A stretch of DNA of 7,042 bases from Bacillota bacterium (GTDB taxonomy: Bacteria > Bacillota > Limnochordia > Darwinibacteriales > Darwinibacteriaceae): NCBI GenBank assembly GCA_012799115.1, contig JAAZLY010000200.1, forward strand, positions 1-7,042, read 5' to 3'. Below, in pieces: positions 1 through 5,069 of the stretch (position 1 is its first letter; every line of letters begins with the position of its first letter). The notes beneath the pieces were generated by a model, which worked only from the letters and a program-made list of their open reading frames with translations, did no database searches and was not told the DNA's origin. A program made the position numbers and the translations under genes.

Positions 1-2
1 AT

Positions 3-140
3 CATCTCAACGAATACCGCGTCTTTCTCTTGTTGCCTGGTAACGAAGGCTTCTCGATTGCAGTCAGCAGTGATCAGCCTTCGATCATAGACGGGTCATT
101 TCTCGGGGATATTTTGGCTCACTGGCGGTGGTTGTTTTGA
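3..140 (+). CDS. C-terminal end of an unidentified protein (5' truncated)
   Basis: An open frame enters from the left edge and runs 45 codons to a TGA at 138-140. Of the two competing plus frames, one stops near base 42 and the other near base 100. The visible tail has alternating hydrophobic residues (RVFLLLPGNEGFSIAV) and ends in a tryptophan-rich HWRWLF. I do not recognise the family. Its end overlaps the start of the next gene by up to 13 bases, which suggests translational coupling and one operon with the peptidase. The call rests on frame openness and on this tight junction, so it is moderate. The start and function lie outside the window. Confidence 0.5.
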   Translation, partial: HLNEYRVFLLLPGNEGFSIAVSSDQPSIIDGSFLGDILAHWRWLF

Positions 141-1543
141 GAAGGAACATAGTCTGCAGGCAATTTGTTGCTGTGATGTTAGTCGTCTTCCTTGTCGGCC
201 TATCTGCTCCATATGGGCAGGCTCGATCACTCGCACCTTCCTTTGAGGGTAGCTTGGGAAGGGGGGCACTACCAGAAGTCCTGAAGAAATATGGAGGAGT
301 ATACCATTTGCCTGTCCACAAACGTTTGTGGGTAGATGAGGTGTTTTCCCGGCTTGTTTCTGTGGCGCAAAGGGATGACTTAGAGTATACTCTAATAGTG
401 CTGGATTCCTTGGAACTCAATGCCTTTGCTCTGCCGGGGGGTTATGTCTTGATCACCAGAGGTTTGGTCCATGCCATTGGTGAGGACGAGTCGAAACTGG
501 CTGCAGTCCTAGGACATGAGATCGCTCACGTAGAGCTTAAGCATGGGGTGAATGCAGTCTTTCGCCAAATGGGGCTCACCGTCCTTGTAGAGGTAGGAAT
601 GATGGCCCTGGAAGTGGCATCCGCAGATCTTCTCCGCATGGCCGGCGCTACCCTTTTGCAGCTTCTCAATTTGGGATGGGGTCGTGAAGCGGAATATGAG
701 GCAGATCTGTATGGTCAAGCCCTAGCCATAAAGGCAGGTTTTGATGGTGCAGGAGCCGTGGGCGTCCTTGATGATTTTTTCCTGTCGTCTTCAGAAGATT
801 TGCCAATGAAGGTTTTTCGTACACATCCCGATAGTATCAAGAGAAGAGATCGACTGGCAGCGAACATGGTCTCTTTCTGGGCCACGCCAGTACCTATTGG
901 AGATCGGGATTTGCTAGAAAGATTGGATGCTGGCAGGAATTCCAAACAAGATGAGCGAAAAAGTGATCCCAAAGACAGGTACGCAGTACGAATTGACCAA
1001 AACCAAACCGGTTTAGAGGTCTTCCATCAAGATGAGGGTCGCACTGTGGCGACCGAAAGGTGGCTAGAGAACGCTCGGGCCAAGGATTTTGCTTGGTCTC
1101 CCCTCGGCCAGTATTTGGCGGTGCTTGTGGACGATGATTCCCAGGAGCAGCTCTGGATTTGTGATCGCCGGGGGCAGGTGATACGAATCATCCCTCTTCC
1201 GGGAAAGAGGGTTACTGATCTGAGCTGGTCGCCTGAGGAGAAGCAACTGGCCATCAATGTCGCTGGACCCAATGGCCCTGAAGTCTTGGTGACCTATGTG
1301 AAGGCTGATGTACTTTTTTCCATCGGAGGCGAGTTTTCTGGTGATGTCAGCCTCTGGCTTGATTCGGGGCTCTATTTAGCCCAAGGCCACACTTGGTATC
1401 ATACTTGGGGACCGCAAGTTACACCTGTTAAGATACCGAGTCCGGTACCTCAGGTGTTGCAGAGGCAGAGAATTCTCTCGCCGCAGGTGATTAAAGAAGG
1501 CAATACGATTCGTCTCACTAGACCATCTCTAACTATACCGTAA
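128..1543 (+). CDS. Exported M48-family zinc metallopeptidase with C-terminal beta-propeller-like region
   Basis: This 471-residue protein is predicted to be a secreted or periplasmic zinc endopeptidase of the M48 group (BepA/LoiP/HtpX relatives). The N-terminus has arginines at 5, 6 and 11, then a hydrophobic core (about 13-26) and a GQA site near 32, as in a signal peptide. The peptidase domain covers about 45-250. HEIAH at 130-134 gives zinc ligands H130 and H134 and catalytic E131. E189 in REAEYEAD is the expected third ligand, and THP at 232-234 is the usual downstream motif. After a charged linker (265-285), residues about 285-420 contain WSP-x-x-x-x-LA strand motifs at 323 and 367, like TolB/WD40 repeats; there are too few for a complete propeller. 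The start is uncertain: GTG at 128 has a poor ribosome site, while an in-frame TTG at 137 follows GGCGGTGG and overlaps the upstream TGA. Substrates are unknown. M48 proteins of this type often act in envelope quality control. Confidence 0.9.
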   Translation: MVVLRRNIVCRQFVAVMLVVFLVGLSAPYGQARSLAPSFEGSLGRGALPEVLKKYGGVYHLPVHKRLWVDEVFSRLVSVAQRDDLEYTLIVLDSLELNAFALPGGYVLITRGLVHAIGEDESKLAAVLGHEIAHVELKHGVNAVFRQMGLTVLVEVGMMALEVASADLLRMAGATLLQLLNLGWGREAEYEADLYGQALAIKAGFDGAGAVGVLDDFFLSSSEDLPMKVFRTHPDSIKRRDRLAANMVSFWATPVPIGDRDLLERLDAGRNSKQDERKSDPKDRYAVRIDQNQTGLEVFHQDEGRTVATERWLENARAKDFAWSPLGQYLAVLVDDDSQEQLWICDRRGQVIRIIPLPGKRVTDLSWSPEEKQLAINVAGPNGPEVLVTYVKADVLFSIGGEFSGDVSLWLDSGLYLAQGHTWYHTWGPQVTPVKIPSPVPQVLQRQRILSPQVIKEGNTIRLTRPSLTIP

Positions 1544-1556
1544 AAGGAGACTATTC

Positions 1557-2492
1557 ATGCACCTATTAGTCACGTGGCAGGACCTTTCTGATAAGGATTT
1601 GCAGCAGATTGAGGAGAAAACGGGAGCTACGATTCTAAAAGGGTTTACCGAGGAAGAGGCACGGGAATATGCTCCCCAGGCCGATGTGATTTTGGGTGGG
1701 TTCGGTGCCGCTTCGGTCTTGGAAGCAGCAGTTAAGTGTCGTTGGATGCAAACTCCCTTTGCTGGAGTAGAGTCTATCTTGGCAGCTAAATGGGGAAATC
1801 CAGAGATGATCCTCACGAATGGCCGAGGCAGTTTTGGGCCGAACATCAGTGAACATGTCTTAGGTCTCATCCTTAGTTTTAATCGAGGACTCCACCTGGC
1901 ACGAGATCAACAGAACCAGAGAGTCTGGCAACCCCGCTTGCCAATTCCATTTAGAGAGTTGACTGGCTCCACAGTAGGGATTCTAGGTTTTGGAGATATC
2001 GGGCGCCATGTGGCGAAACGGTTAGCGCCGTTTGACTGTAAGGTAGAGGGGTTTCGTCAGCACCCTTCAGAGGGTGTTCACGGGCTGGATGAGTTTGATT
2101 CGTTCCTTCCAAGCTTGGATTACCTCGTTTGTGCACTGCCTGAGACGTCGAAAACCATCGGTTTCTTGCACAAGGATCGGCTCCGGCTTCTGCCAAAACA
2201 GGCTATCGTGGTCAATGTGGGTAGGGGAAGCCTCATTCCCACAGATGATTTGATTCTCGCATTGGAGGAAAAGTGGATCTCGGGGGCCGCTCTCGATGTA
2301 ACTTCGCCAGAGCCACTGCCCAAGGAGAGTCCCCTTTGGACTATGCCCAATGTGATTATTACCCCTCATAATAGTGGATTTACAGCCCATCTCAAAAAGA
2401 GATCACTCCAGACCTTCTTTGCAAACTGGCAACATTTCATCGAGACGGGGCAACCCCAGATTAACCTGGTTTCTGCTTCTTTAGGATACTAA
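1557..2492 (+). CDS. D-2-hydroxyacid dehydrogenase, NAD(P)-dependent
   Basis: This 311-residue cytoplasmic oxidoreductase belongs to the D-isomer-specific 2-hydroxyacid dehydrogenase family, which interconverts 2-keto acids and D-2-hydroxy acids. The Rossmann dinucleotide motif is GFGDIG at 144-149. The catalytic set is complete: R223 in NVGRGS, E252 in DVTSPEPLP and H271 in TPHNSG. The N-terminal catalytic lobe is about 1-100, the cofactor domain about 103-275, and the final helix swaps back. The length is on the short side for the family, close to GhrA-type members. ATG at 1557 is preceded by AAAGGAG at 1543-1548, with good spacing. The gene begins 13 bases after the peptidase stop, so the two are probably cotranscribed, although no functional link is obvious. 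The substrate (glyoxylate, hydroxypyruvate, lactate or another) cannot be told from the sequence. Confidence 0.93.
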   Translation: MHLLVTWQDLSDKDLQQIEEKTGATILKGFTEEEAREYAPQADVILGGFGAASVLEAAVKCRWMQTPFAGVESILAAKWGNPEMILTNGRGSFGPNISEHVLGLILSFNRGLHLARDQQNQRVWQPRLPIPFRELTGSTVGILGFGDIGRHVAKRLAPFDCKVEGFRQHPSEGVHGLDEFDSFLPSLDYLVCALPETSKTIGFLHKDRLRLLPKQAIVVNVGRGSLIPTDDLILALEEKWISGAALDVTSPEPLPKESPLWTMPNVIITPHNSGFTAHLKKRSLQTFFANWQHFIETGQPQINLVSASLGY

Positions 2493-2501
2493 ATGGCAAA
2501 G

Positions 2502-2527
2502 AAAAAAGCACCTTCCGAGGAAGGCGC
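2502..2527 (-). terminator. Rho-independent terminator of the fmdB-like gene
   Basis: Read on the minus strand, a GC-rich hairpin begins a few bases after the fmdB TAA. A 5-bp stem (2520-2524 with 2511-2515) closes a 4-base loop and is extended by two more G-C pairs after one A/C mismatch. Six U residues follow (A-run at 2502-2507 on the plus strand), then CTTT. On the plus strand the same hairpin lacks a T-run, so it is not a convincing terminator for the dehydrogenase transcript. Confidence 0.8.
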
Positions 2528-2533
2528 CTATCA

Positions 2534-2746
2534 TTAGGAAGCAGAAGTATCGCTAGCGCTTTTTGAATCGCTCTTGCTATCATTGATGTAAAACCCAGAC
2601 CCTTTGAATATTATGCCGACGGACTTGCTAATCAGACGCTGAACCGGGCCATCGCAGGTTGGGCAATGGGCAAGTGGATTGTCCTTAATACTTTGTTGTT
2701 GCTCGAAGTGACCACACTTGGCACACTTGTATTCATAGATAGGCAT
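2534..2746 (-). CDS. FmdB-family zinc-ribbon protein
   Basis: This 70-residue protein is a putative regulatory protein of the FmdB/CxxC_CxxC_SSSS family. It starts with the family signature MPIYEYKC and has two zinc-binding pairs, C8/C11 and C28/C31. The conserved G-S-G-F-Y motif (49-53) follows, and then a Ser/Asp/Lys-rich tail that is probably disordered. FmdB was first named near formamidase genes. The family is very widespread and its role is poorly known, so no function beyond zinc binding is claimed. The start is firm: AAAGGAGGG (plus-strand 2754-2762) lies 7 bases before the ATG. The gene stands alone on the minus strand, convergent with the dehydrogenase and divergent from the LolA-like gene, with its own terminator. 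Confidence 0.92.
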   Translation of the reverse strand: MPIYEYKCAKCGHFEQQQSIKDNPLAHCPTCDGPVQRLISKSVGIIFKGSGFYINDSKSDSKSASDTSAS

Positions 2747-2771
2747 GCGGCAACCCTCCTTTCAGGGTAAC

Positions 2772-2794
2772 TGGTGAACGCAGGGTGTTCACCA
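2772..2794. promoter_or_regulatory. Perfect 8-bp inverted repeat, possible operator
   Basis: TGGTGAAC (2772-2779) and GTTCACCA (2787-2794) are exact reverse complements separated by 7 bases. The element lies just upstream of the fmdB-like ribosome site and about where its transcript would begin. It could be a repressor-binding dyad or a 5'-UTR hairpin. No T-run follows on either strand, so it is not a terminator. The symmetry is seen directly; the regulatory role is inferred. Confidence 0.5.
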
Positions 2795-2798
2795 AACC

Positions 2799-2827
2799 AT
2801 TGTACAACTTGTGGGATATGAGTGCAA
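2799..2827 (-). promoter_or_regulatory. Possible sigma-A promoter for the fmdB-like gene
   Basis: On the minus strand, TTGCAC (2827-2822) is separated by 17 bases from TACAAT (2804-2799). The -10 matches the consensus at 5 of 6 bases and the -35 at 3 of 6, with ideal spacing. Transcription would start near 2792, inside the inverted repeat, leaving a leader of about 45 bases before the ATG. The weak -35 keeps the confidence low. Confidence 0.4.
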
Positions 2828-2847
2828 CCTGATAAGGCCAAATTTGA

Positions 2848-2855
2848 GTGAGGAG
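2848..2855 (+). promoter_or_regulatory. Ribosome binding site fixing the LolA-like start
   Basis: GTGAGGAG ends 9 bases before ATG 2865. It selects this ATG over the longer in-frame GTG at 2811, which would place 18 charged and polar residues before the signal peptide. Confidence 0.7.
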
Positions 2856-2864
2856 TCGTTAGAC

Positions 2865-3632
2865 ATGAAACGTTATTCATTAATTTACACTGCACTTATA
2901 CTGGTTTTTGTGTTATCTAGTCTGGTTTCAGCCATGAGTTTGCCTGGAACCATCCAGCTTGATTTAAGTCAACCTCCCGCTGCGGAGGAGAAGGAAAAAG
3001 ACCCGGTGTTAGAGAAGTATCATGAGGTGATGAGTGAGATTTCCATCTCTGATGAAGCCGCTGAGGTAGTAGAGAATATCAGGAAGGCCGTAGAAGGTAT
3101 TAAGACCATCACCATGGATGTGGAAGTCACTGAAATTCGGGGCCAGCGCCTGGAAAGGGTACTCGTTCACCTTTTGGCCAGCGTAGAAGATGTGATAGCA
3201 AGAATCGAGTTTCTTGAACCCAGTGCTATGCGTGGCCAAATTCTAGTGGCAGAGCAAGAGAAGATGGAAGTCCGTATTTACCAGCCGATTAACAACCAAA
3301 TTGCTGTTCGAGGATTAGAAGATGCCAGCAAGGAAGTTTTGTCAACTTTAAGTATCGCCGATCTCAACACCTTCTTTGACTTTTCCGAGTATACCGTGGA
3401 AGTGTTGGACGCCACTGAAACAGACGGGGTCACAGCCTATCGCTTGGAGGTTCTGACCGAGGATGAGGTTCTACATGTAAGTGTCAAGAGTGACACTTGG
3501 TTTCCCCACGAAATCGCAGTGGTAGAAGGGGAGCCGCCTGGAACCTTAGTCATTTCTAATGTAGTCATAGATCCGGATCTGAGTTCTGAAACGTTGACTA
3601 ACCTGCCCAAGGCAAAGGAAGTTCGGATGTAA
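2865..3632 (+). CDS. Secreted LolA/RseB-fold protein (outer-membrane lipoprotein-sorting-like)
   Basis: From ATG 2865 the product has 255 residues. Residues 1-23 (MKRYSLIY, hydrophobic core, VSA) form a typical signal peptide without a lipobox cysteine, so the mature protein should be soluble outside the inner membrane. A Pro/Glu/Lys-rich linker (about 35-50) leads to a domain from about 65 to the C-terminus. Its pattern resembles COG2834-type LolA-fold proteins: an amphipathic helix (VENIRKAVEGIKT), then antiparallel strands including FLEPSAMRGQILV (116-128), IYQPINNQI (138-146) and a late WFPHEIAV strand. LolA carries lipoproteins across the periplasm and RseB senses them. Many Bacillota relatives of this fold have unknown roles, so transport of lipid or lipoprotein is only a suggestion. 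It is followed 14 bases later by the membrane-barrel-like gene, so the two form a likely operon. Confidence 0.75.
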   Translation: MKRYSLIYTALILVFVLSSLVSAMSLPGTIQLDLSQPPAAEEKEKDPVLEKYHEVMSEISISDEAAEVVENIRKAVEGIKTITMDVEVTEIRGQRLERVLVHLLASVEDVIARIEFLEPSAMRGQILVAEQEKMEVRIYQPINNQIAVRGLEDASKEVLSTLSIADLNTFFDFSEYTVEVLDATETDGVTAYRLEVLTEDEVLHVSVKSDTWFPHEIAVVEGEPPGTLVISNVVIDPDLSSETLTNLPKAKEVRM

Positions 3633-3637
3633 GGGAG
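3633..3637 (+). promoter_or_regulatory. Ribosome binding site for a TTG start
   Basis: GGGAG directly follows the preceding stop codon and ends 9 bases before TTG 3647. No in-frame ATG or GTG start precedes the hydrophobic signal segment, which supports the unusual TTG initiation. Confidence 0.6.
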
Positions 3638-3646
3638 TGGTGGTCA

Positions 3647-4351
3647 TTGGGTTCTAGATCCCGTATTCTACTCATTATTTGCACAATTGGGATCCTAGTG
3701 CTAGGCTCTGCCAGTAGTATGAGGGCCTTTCGTATTGAAGATATGCCCTTCGGTTTCGGATCAGAGGGTTGGCAGGCTGGGTTAGGGTTGAGCCAAGAGA
3801 CCATACGATCCCTGGGTTTGTTTGGGTACGAAAAAACTGGTATAGGTGGTTACCTGACACATTTAGACGGAAACGATGAAGCCTCAAGCTGGTTTGGCGG
3901 ACATAGGCAGGTTTACATGGGTAATGTTGGTTATACTTTGGAGCTCTTTGCCGGTAATACTAGGCGGCCGATCTTATCTACCTTTATGACTGCTGCTGAC
4001 CCACATGTAGGGGCTTATGGCGAGTTTAATCGCATGTATGGTGAGGTCGGGCATGGCCTGGCTGGTACCGCCCAGCTGTTCGTAACAGAGTTGGGTGAGT
4101 TCGAATACAGTATCAGTCCTTATATTCAGTTTACGAGGCAAGGGATCTGGCGGTTTTCCTTATCCCTGGGCACCGACTTTGGCTTGGGTATGTCCTACGC
4201 AGAGCCAACGGAGCGGTTGAAGCTCGATATTATGTTAGTCAATGAGGGAGTCAGTTTTCATGTCCTGTTGTCTATGACAGAACTGCCCATGACCCTTGGT
4301 GTGGGGATGACCCAAGATCAGCTGCAAGCCTTTGTGCGGTATTTGTTTTAG
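3647..4351 (+). CDS. Exported hypothetical protein, probable small beta-barrel
   Basis: I do not recognise a named family. The 234-residue product begins at TTG with RSR, then a hydrophobic stretch (7-20) and a small-residue site (SASS, 21-24), consistent with a signal peptide. The rest is rich in Gly and aromatic residues with short alternating stretches (QVYMGNVGYTLELFAG, EYSISPYIQF, IWRFSLSLGTDFGLGMSY, SFHVLLSM), as expected of transmembrane beta-strands. The last residues, LQAFVRYLF, place hydrophobic or aromatic residues at every second position and end in Phe, like the beta-signal read by BamA on outer-membrane proteins. It follows the LolA-like gene by 14 bases, so cotranscription is likely. 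Alternatively it is a soluble secreted beta-rich protein. The barrel call is inference. Confidence 0.6.
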   Translation: MGSRSRILLIICTIGILVLGSASSMRAFRIEDMPFGFGSEGWQAGLGLSQETIRSLGLFGYEKTGIGGYLTHLDGNDEASSWFGGHRQVYMGNVGYTLELFAGNTRRPILSTFMTAADPHVGAYGEFNRMYGEVGHGLAGTAQLFVTELGEFEYSISPYIQFTRQGIWRFSLSLGTDFGLGMSYAEPTERLKLDIMLVNEGVSFHVLLSMTELPMTLGVGMTQDQLQAFVRYLF

Positions 4352-4366
4352 GGCGGAGAGTTAAAT

Positions 4367-4386
4367 GGGGGCGTGACTATGCCCTC
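4367..4386 (+). other. Short stem-loop between the barrel-like gene and trmL
   Basis: GGGGGC (4367-4372) can pair with GCCCTC (4381-4386), with one G-U pair, around an 8-base loop. No T-run follows, so it is at best a weak terminator or processing site for the upstream operon. Confidence 0.25.
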
Positions 4387-4401
4387 ATTCATCGCGTAAG
4401 T

Positions 4402-4406
4402 GGGGG
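4402..4406 (+). promoter_or_regulatory. Ribosome binding site for trmL, favours the TTG start
   Basis: GGGGG (followed by AT) ends 6 bases before TTG 4413 and 12 before the next in-frame start, ATG 4419. Spacing and the family N-terminus both favour TTG. Confidence 0.5.
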
Positions 4407-4412
4407 ATTAAA

Positions 4413-4883
4413 TTGCCGATGCATGTAGTCTTAGTAGAACCAGAAATCCCGGCTAACACCGGTAACATAGCACGTCTTTGTGTGGCCACAGGATCGTCAC
4501 TCCATCTGATTCGACCTTTAGGTTTTTTCCTCACTGATCCAAAGCTCAAACGAGCTGGTTTGGACTATTGGGATCACCTGCAACTGTACACCCATGACTC
4601 CTTTGAAGACTTTCTTTCGAGAGCGAAGCCAAAGCGAATGTTCTTGGTGGAAACAGGGGGACGTCGCCTCTACTCTGAGGTCGAGTACCAGGCAGGAGAC
4701 TACCTGGTCTTCGGTAGTGAGACCAAAGGATTAGCAGAGGGAATTATGGAACGTTATAAGGATTCTATCCTTACTCTGCCTCAGCAGAATGTGCGTTCCC
4801 TTAACCTGGCAAATACTGTATCCATCATTGTCTATGAAGCCTGGCGTCAACTAGGATTCGTTGATCCGAATTATCAATCGTAG
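4413..4883 (+). CDS. trmL: tRNA (cytidine/uridine-34-2'-O)-methyltransferase TrmL
   Basis: This 156-residue SPOUT-class enzyme transfers a methyl group from S-adenosylmethionine to the ribose of the wobble nucleotide 34 in certain leucine tRNAs. The three family motifs are present: EIPANTGNIAR (11-21), FGSETKGL (100-107) and the trefoil-knot segment VRSLNLANT (127-135). LIRPLGF and KRAGLDYW are also typical. The length matches single-domain TrmL (formerly YibK/CspR), with no extra RNA-binding domain. From memory, the N-terminus MPMHVVL fits the Bacillus CspR start; initiation at ATG 4419 would shorten it by two residues. The gene stands between the barrel-like gene (61-base gap) and the rnf operon (186-base gap) and appears functionally unrelated to both. 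Confidence 0.95.
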   Translation: MPMHVVLVEPEIPANTGNIARLCVATGSSLHLIRPLGFFLTDPKLKRAGLDYWDHLQLYTHDSFEDFLSRAKPKRMFLVETGGRRLYSEVEYQAGDYLVFGSETKGLAEGIMERYKDSILTLPQQNVRSLNLANTVSIIVYEAWRQLGFVDPNYQS

Positions 4884-4901
4884 GCAGGAATCAACCCGCC
4901 T
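4882..4901 (+). other. Imperfect stem-loop at the trmL stop codon
   Basis: AGGCAGG (4882-4888) can pair with CCCGCCT (4895-4901) with one A/C mismatch around a 6-base loop. It overlaps the last bases of the trmL stop codon. No U-tract follows, so terminator activity is doubtful. Confidence 0.3.
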
Positions 4902-4944
4902 GACAAGAATACATAGGAACGTACAAGGCAGAAAACTCAAGGGT

Positions 4945-4980
4945 CCTCGTGCAATGCCAAGAAAGTGGTGTAGCACGGGG
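4945..4980 (+). other. Stem-loop in the leader region of rnfC
   Basis: CCTCGTGC (4945-4952) pairs with GCACGGGG (4973-4980) through 8 bp with one G-U, enclosing a 20-base loop in which CCA and TGG could add a short inner stem. The GGGG arm plus TA (4977-4982) could instead pair with TACCCT at 5010-5015, making two exclusive folds. No riboswitch class I know is recognisable. The rest of the 4884-5069 gap shows no clear promoter. Confidence 0.35.
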
Positions 4981-5054
4981 TACTATTTGTCCGGGAGTTG
5001 GCCATGTATTACCCTAACTGTTCTACGGTGGGCAGCATAAAAATTCTAGAGTGT

Positions 5055-5062
5055 GAGGTGAT
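5055..5062 (+). promoter_or_regulatory. Strong ribosome binding site of rnfC
   Basis: GAGGTGAT is an 8-base match to the complement of the 16S rRNA 3' end, 7 bases before ATG 5070. It fixes the rnfC start. Confidence 0.8.
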
Positions 5063-5069
5063 TTGATAC

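Noticed and set aside
85..420. 111-codon open frame on the minus strand
   Set aside because: It is antisense to the signal peptide and peptidase domain of the M48 gene, and its product has no recognisable domain.
1529..1870. 113-codon open frame on the minus strand
   Set aside because: It is antisense to the N-terminal half of the dehydrogenase, which has a complete catalytic set on the plus strand.
2508..2527. Bidirectional terminator also serving the dehydrogenase
   Set aside because: On the plus strand the hairpin is followed by CTATCATT rather than a T-run, so only the minus-strand direction is supported.
2809..2836. Plus-strand promoter TTGTGG / GATAAG for the LolA-like gene
   Set aside because: The -35 match is three of six, the -10 is four of six, and the spacer is 16 bases. 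It is possible but too weak to list.
2811..2864. Longer N-terminus of the LolA-like protein from GTG 2811
   Set aside because: It would put 18 polar residues before a standard signal peptide. GTGAGGAG at 2848-2855 directly supports ATG 2865, and the extension overlaps the divergent promoter region.
4998..5026. TTGGCC / TTCTAC pair with 17-base spacing as an rnf promoter
   Set aside because: The -10 half matches the consensus at only two of six bases, no better than chance.
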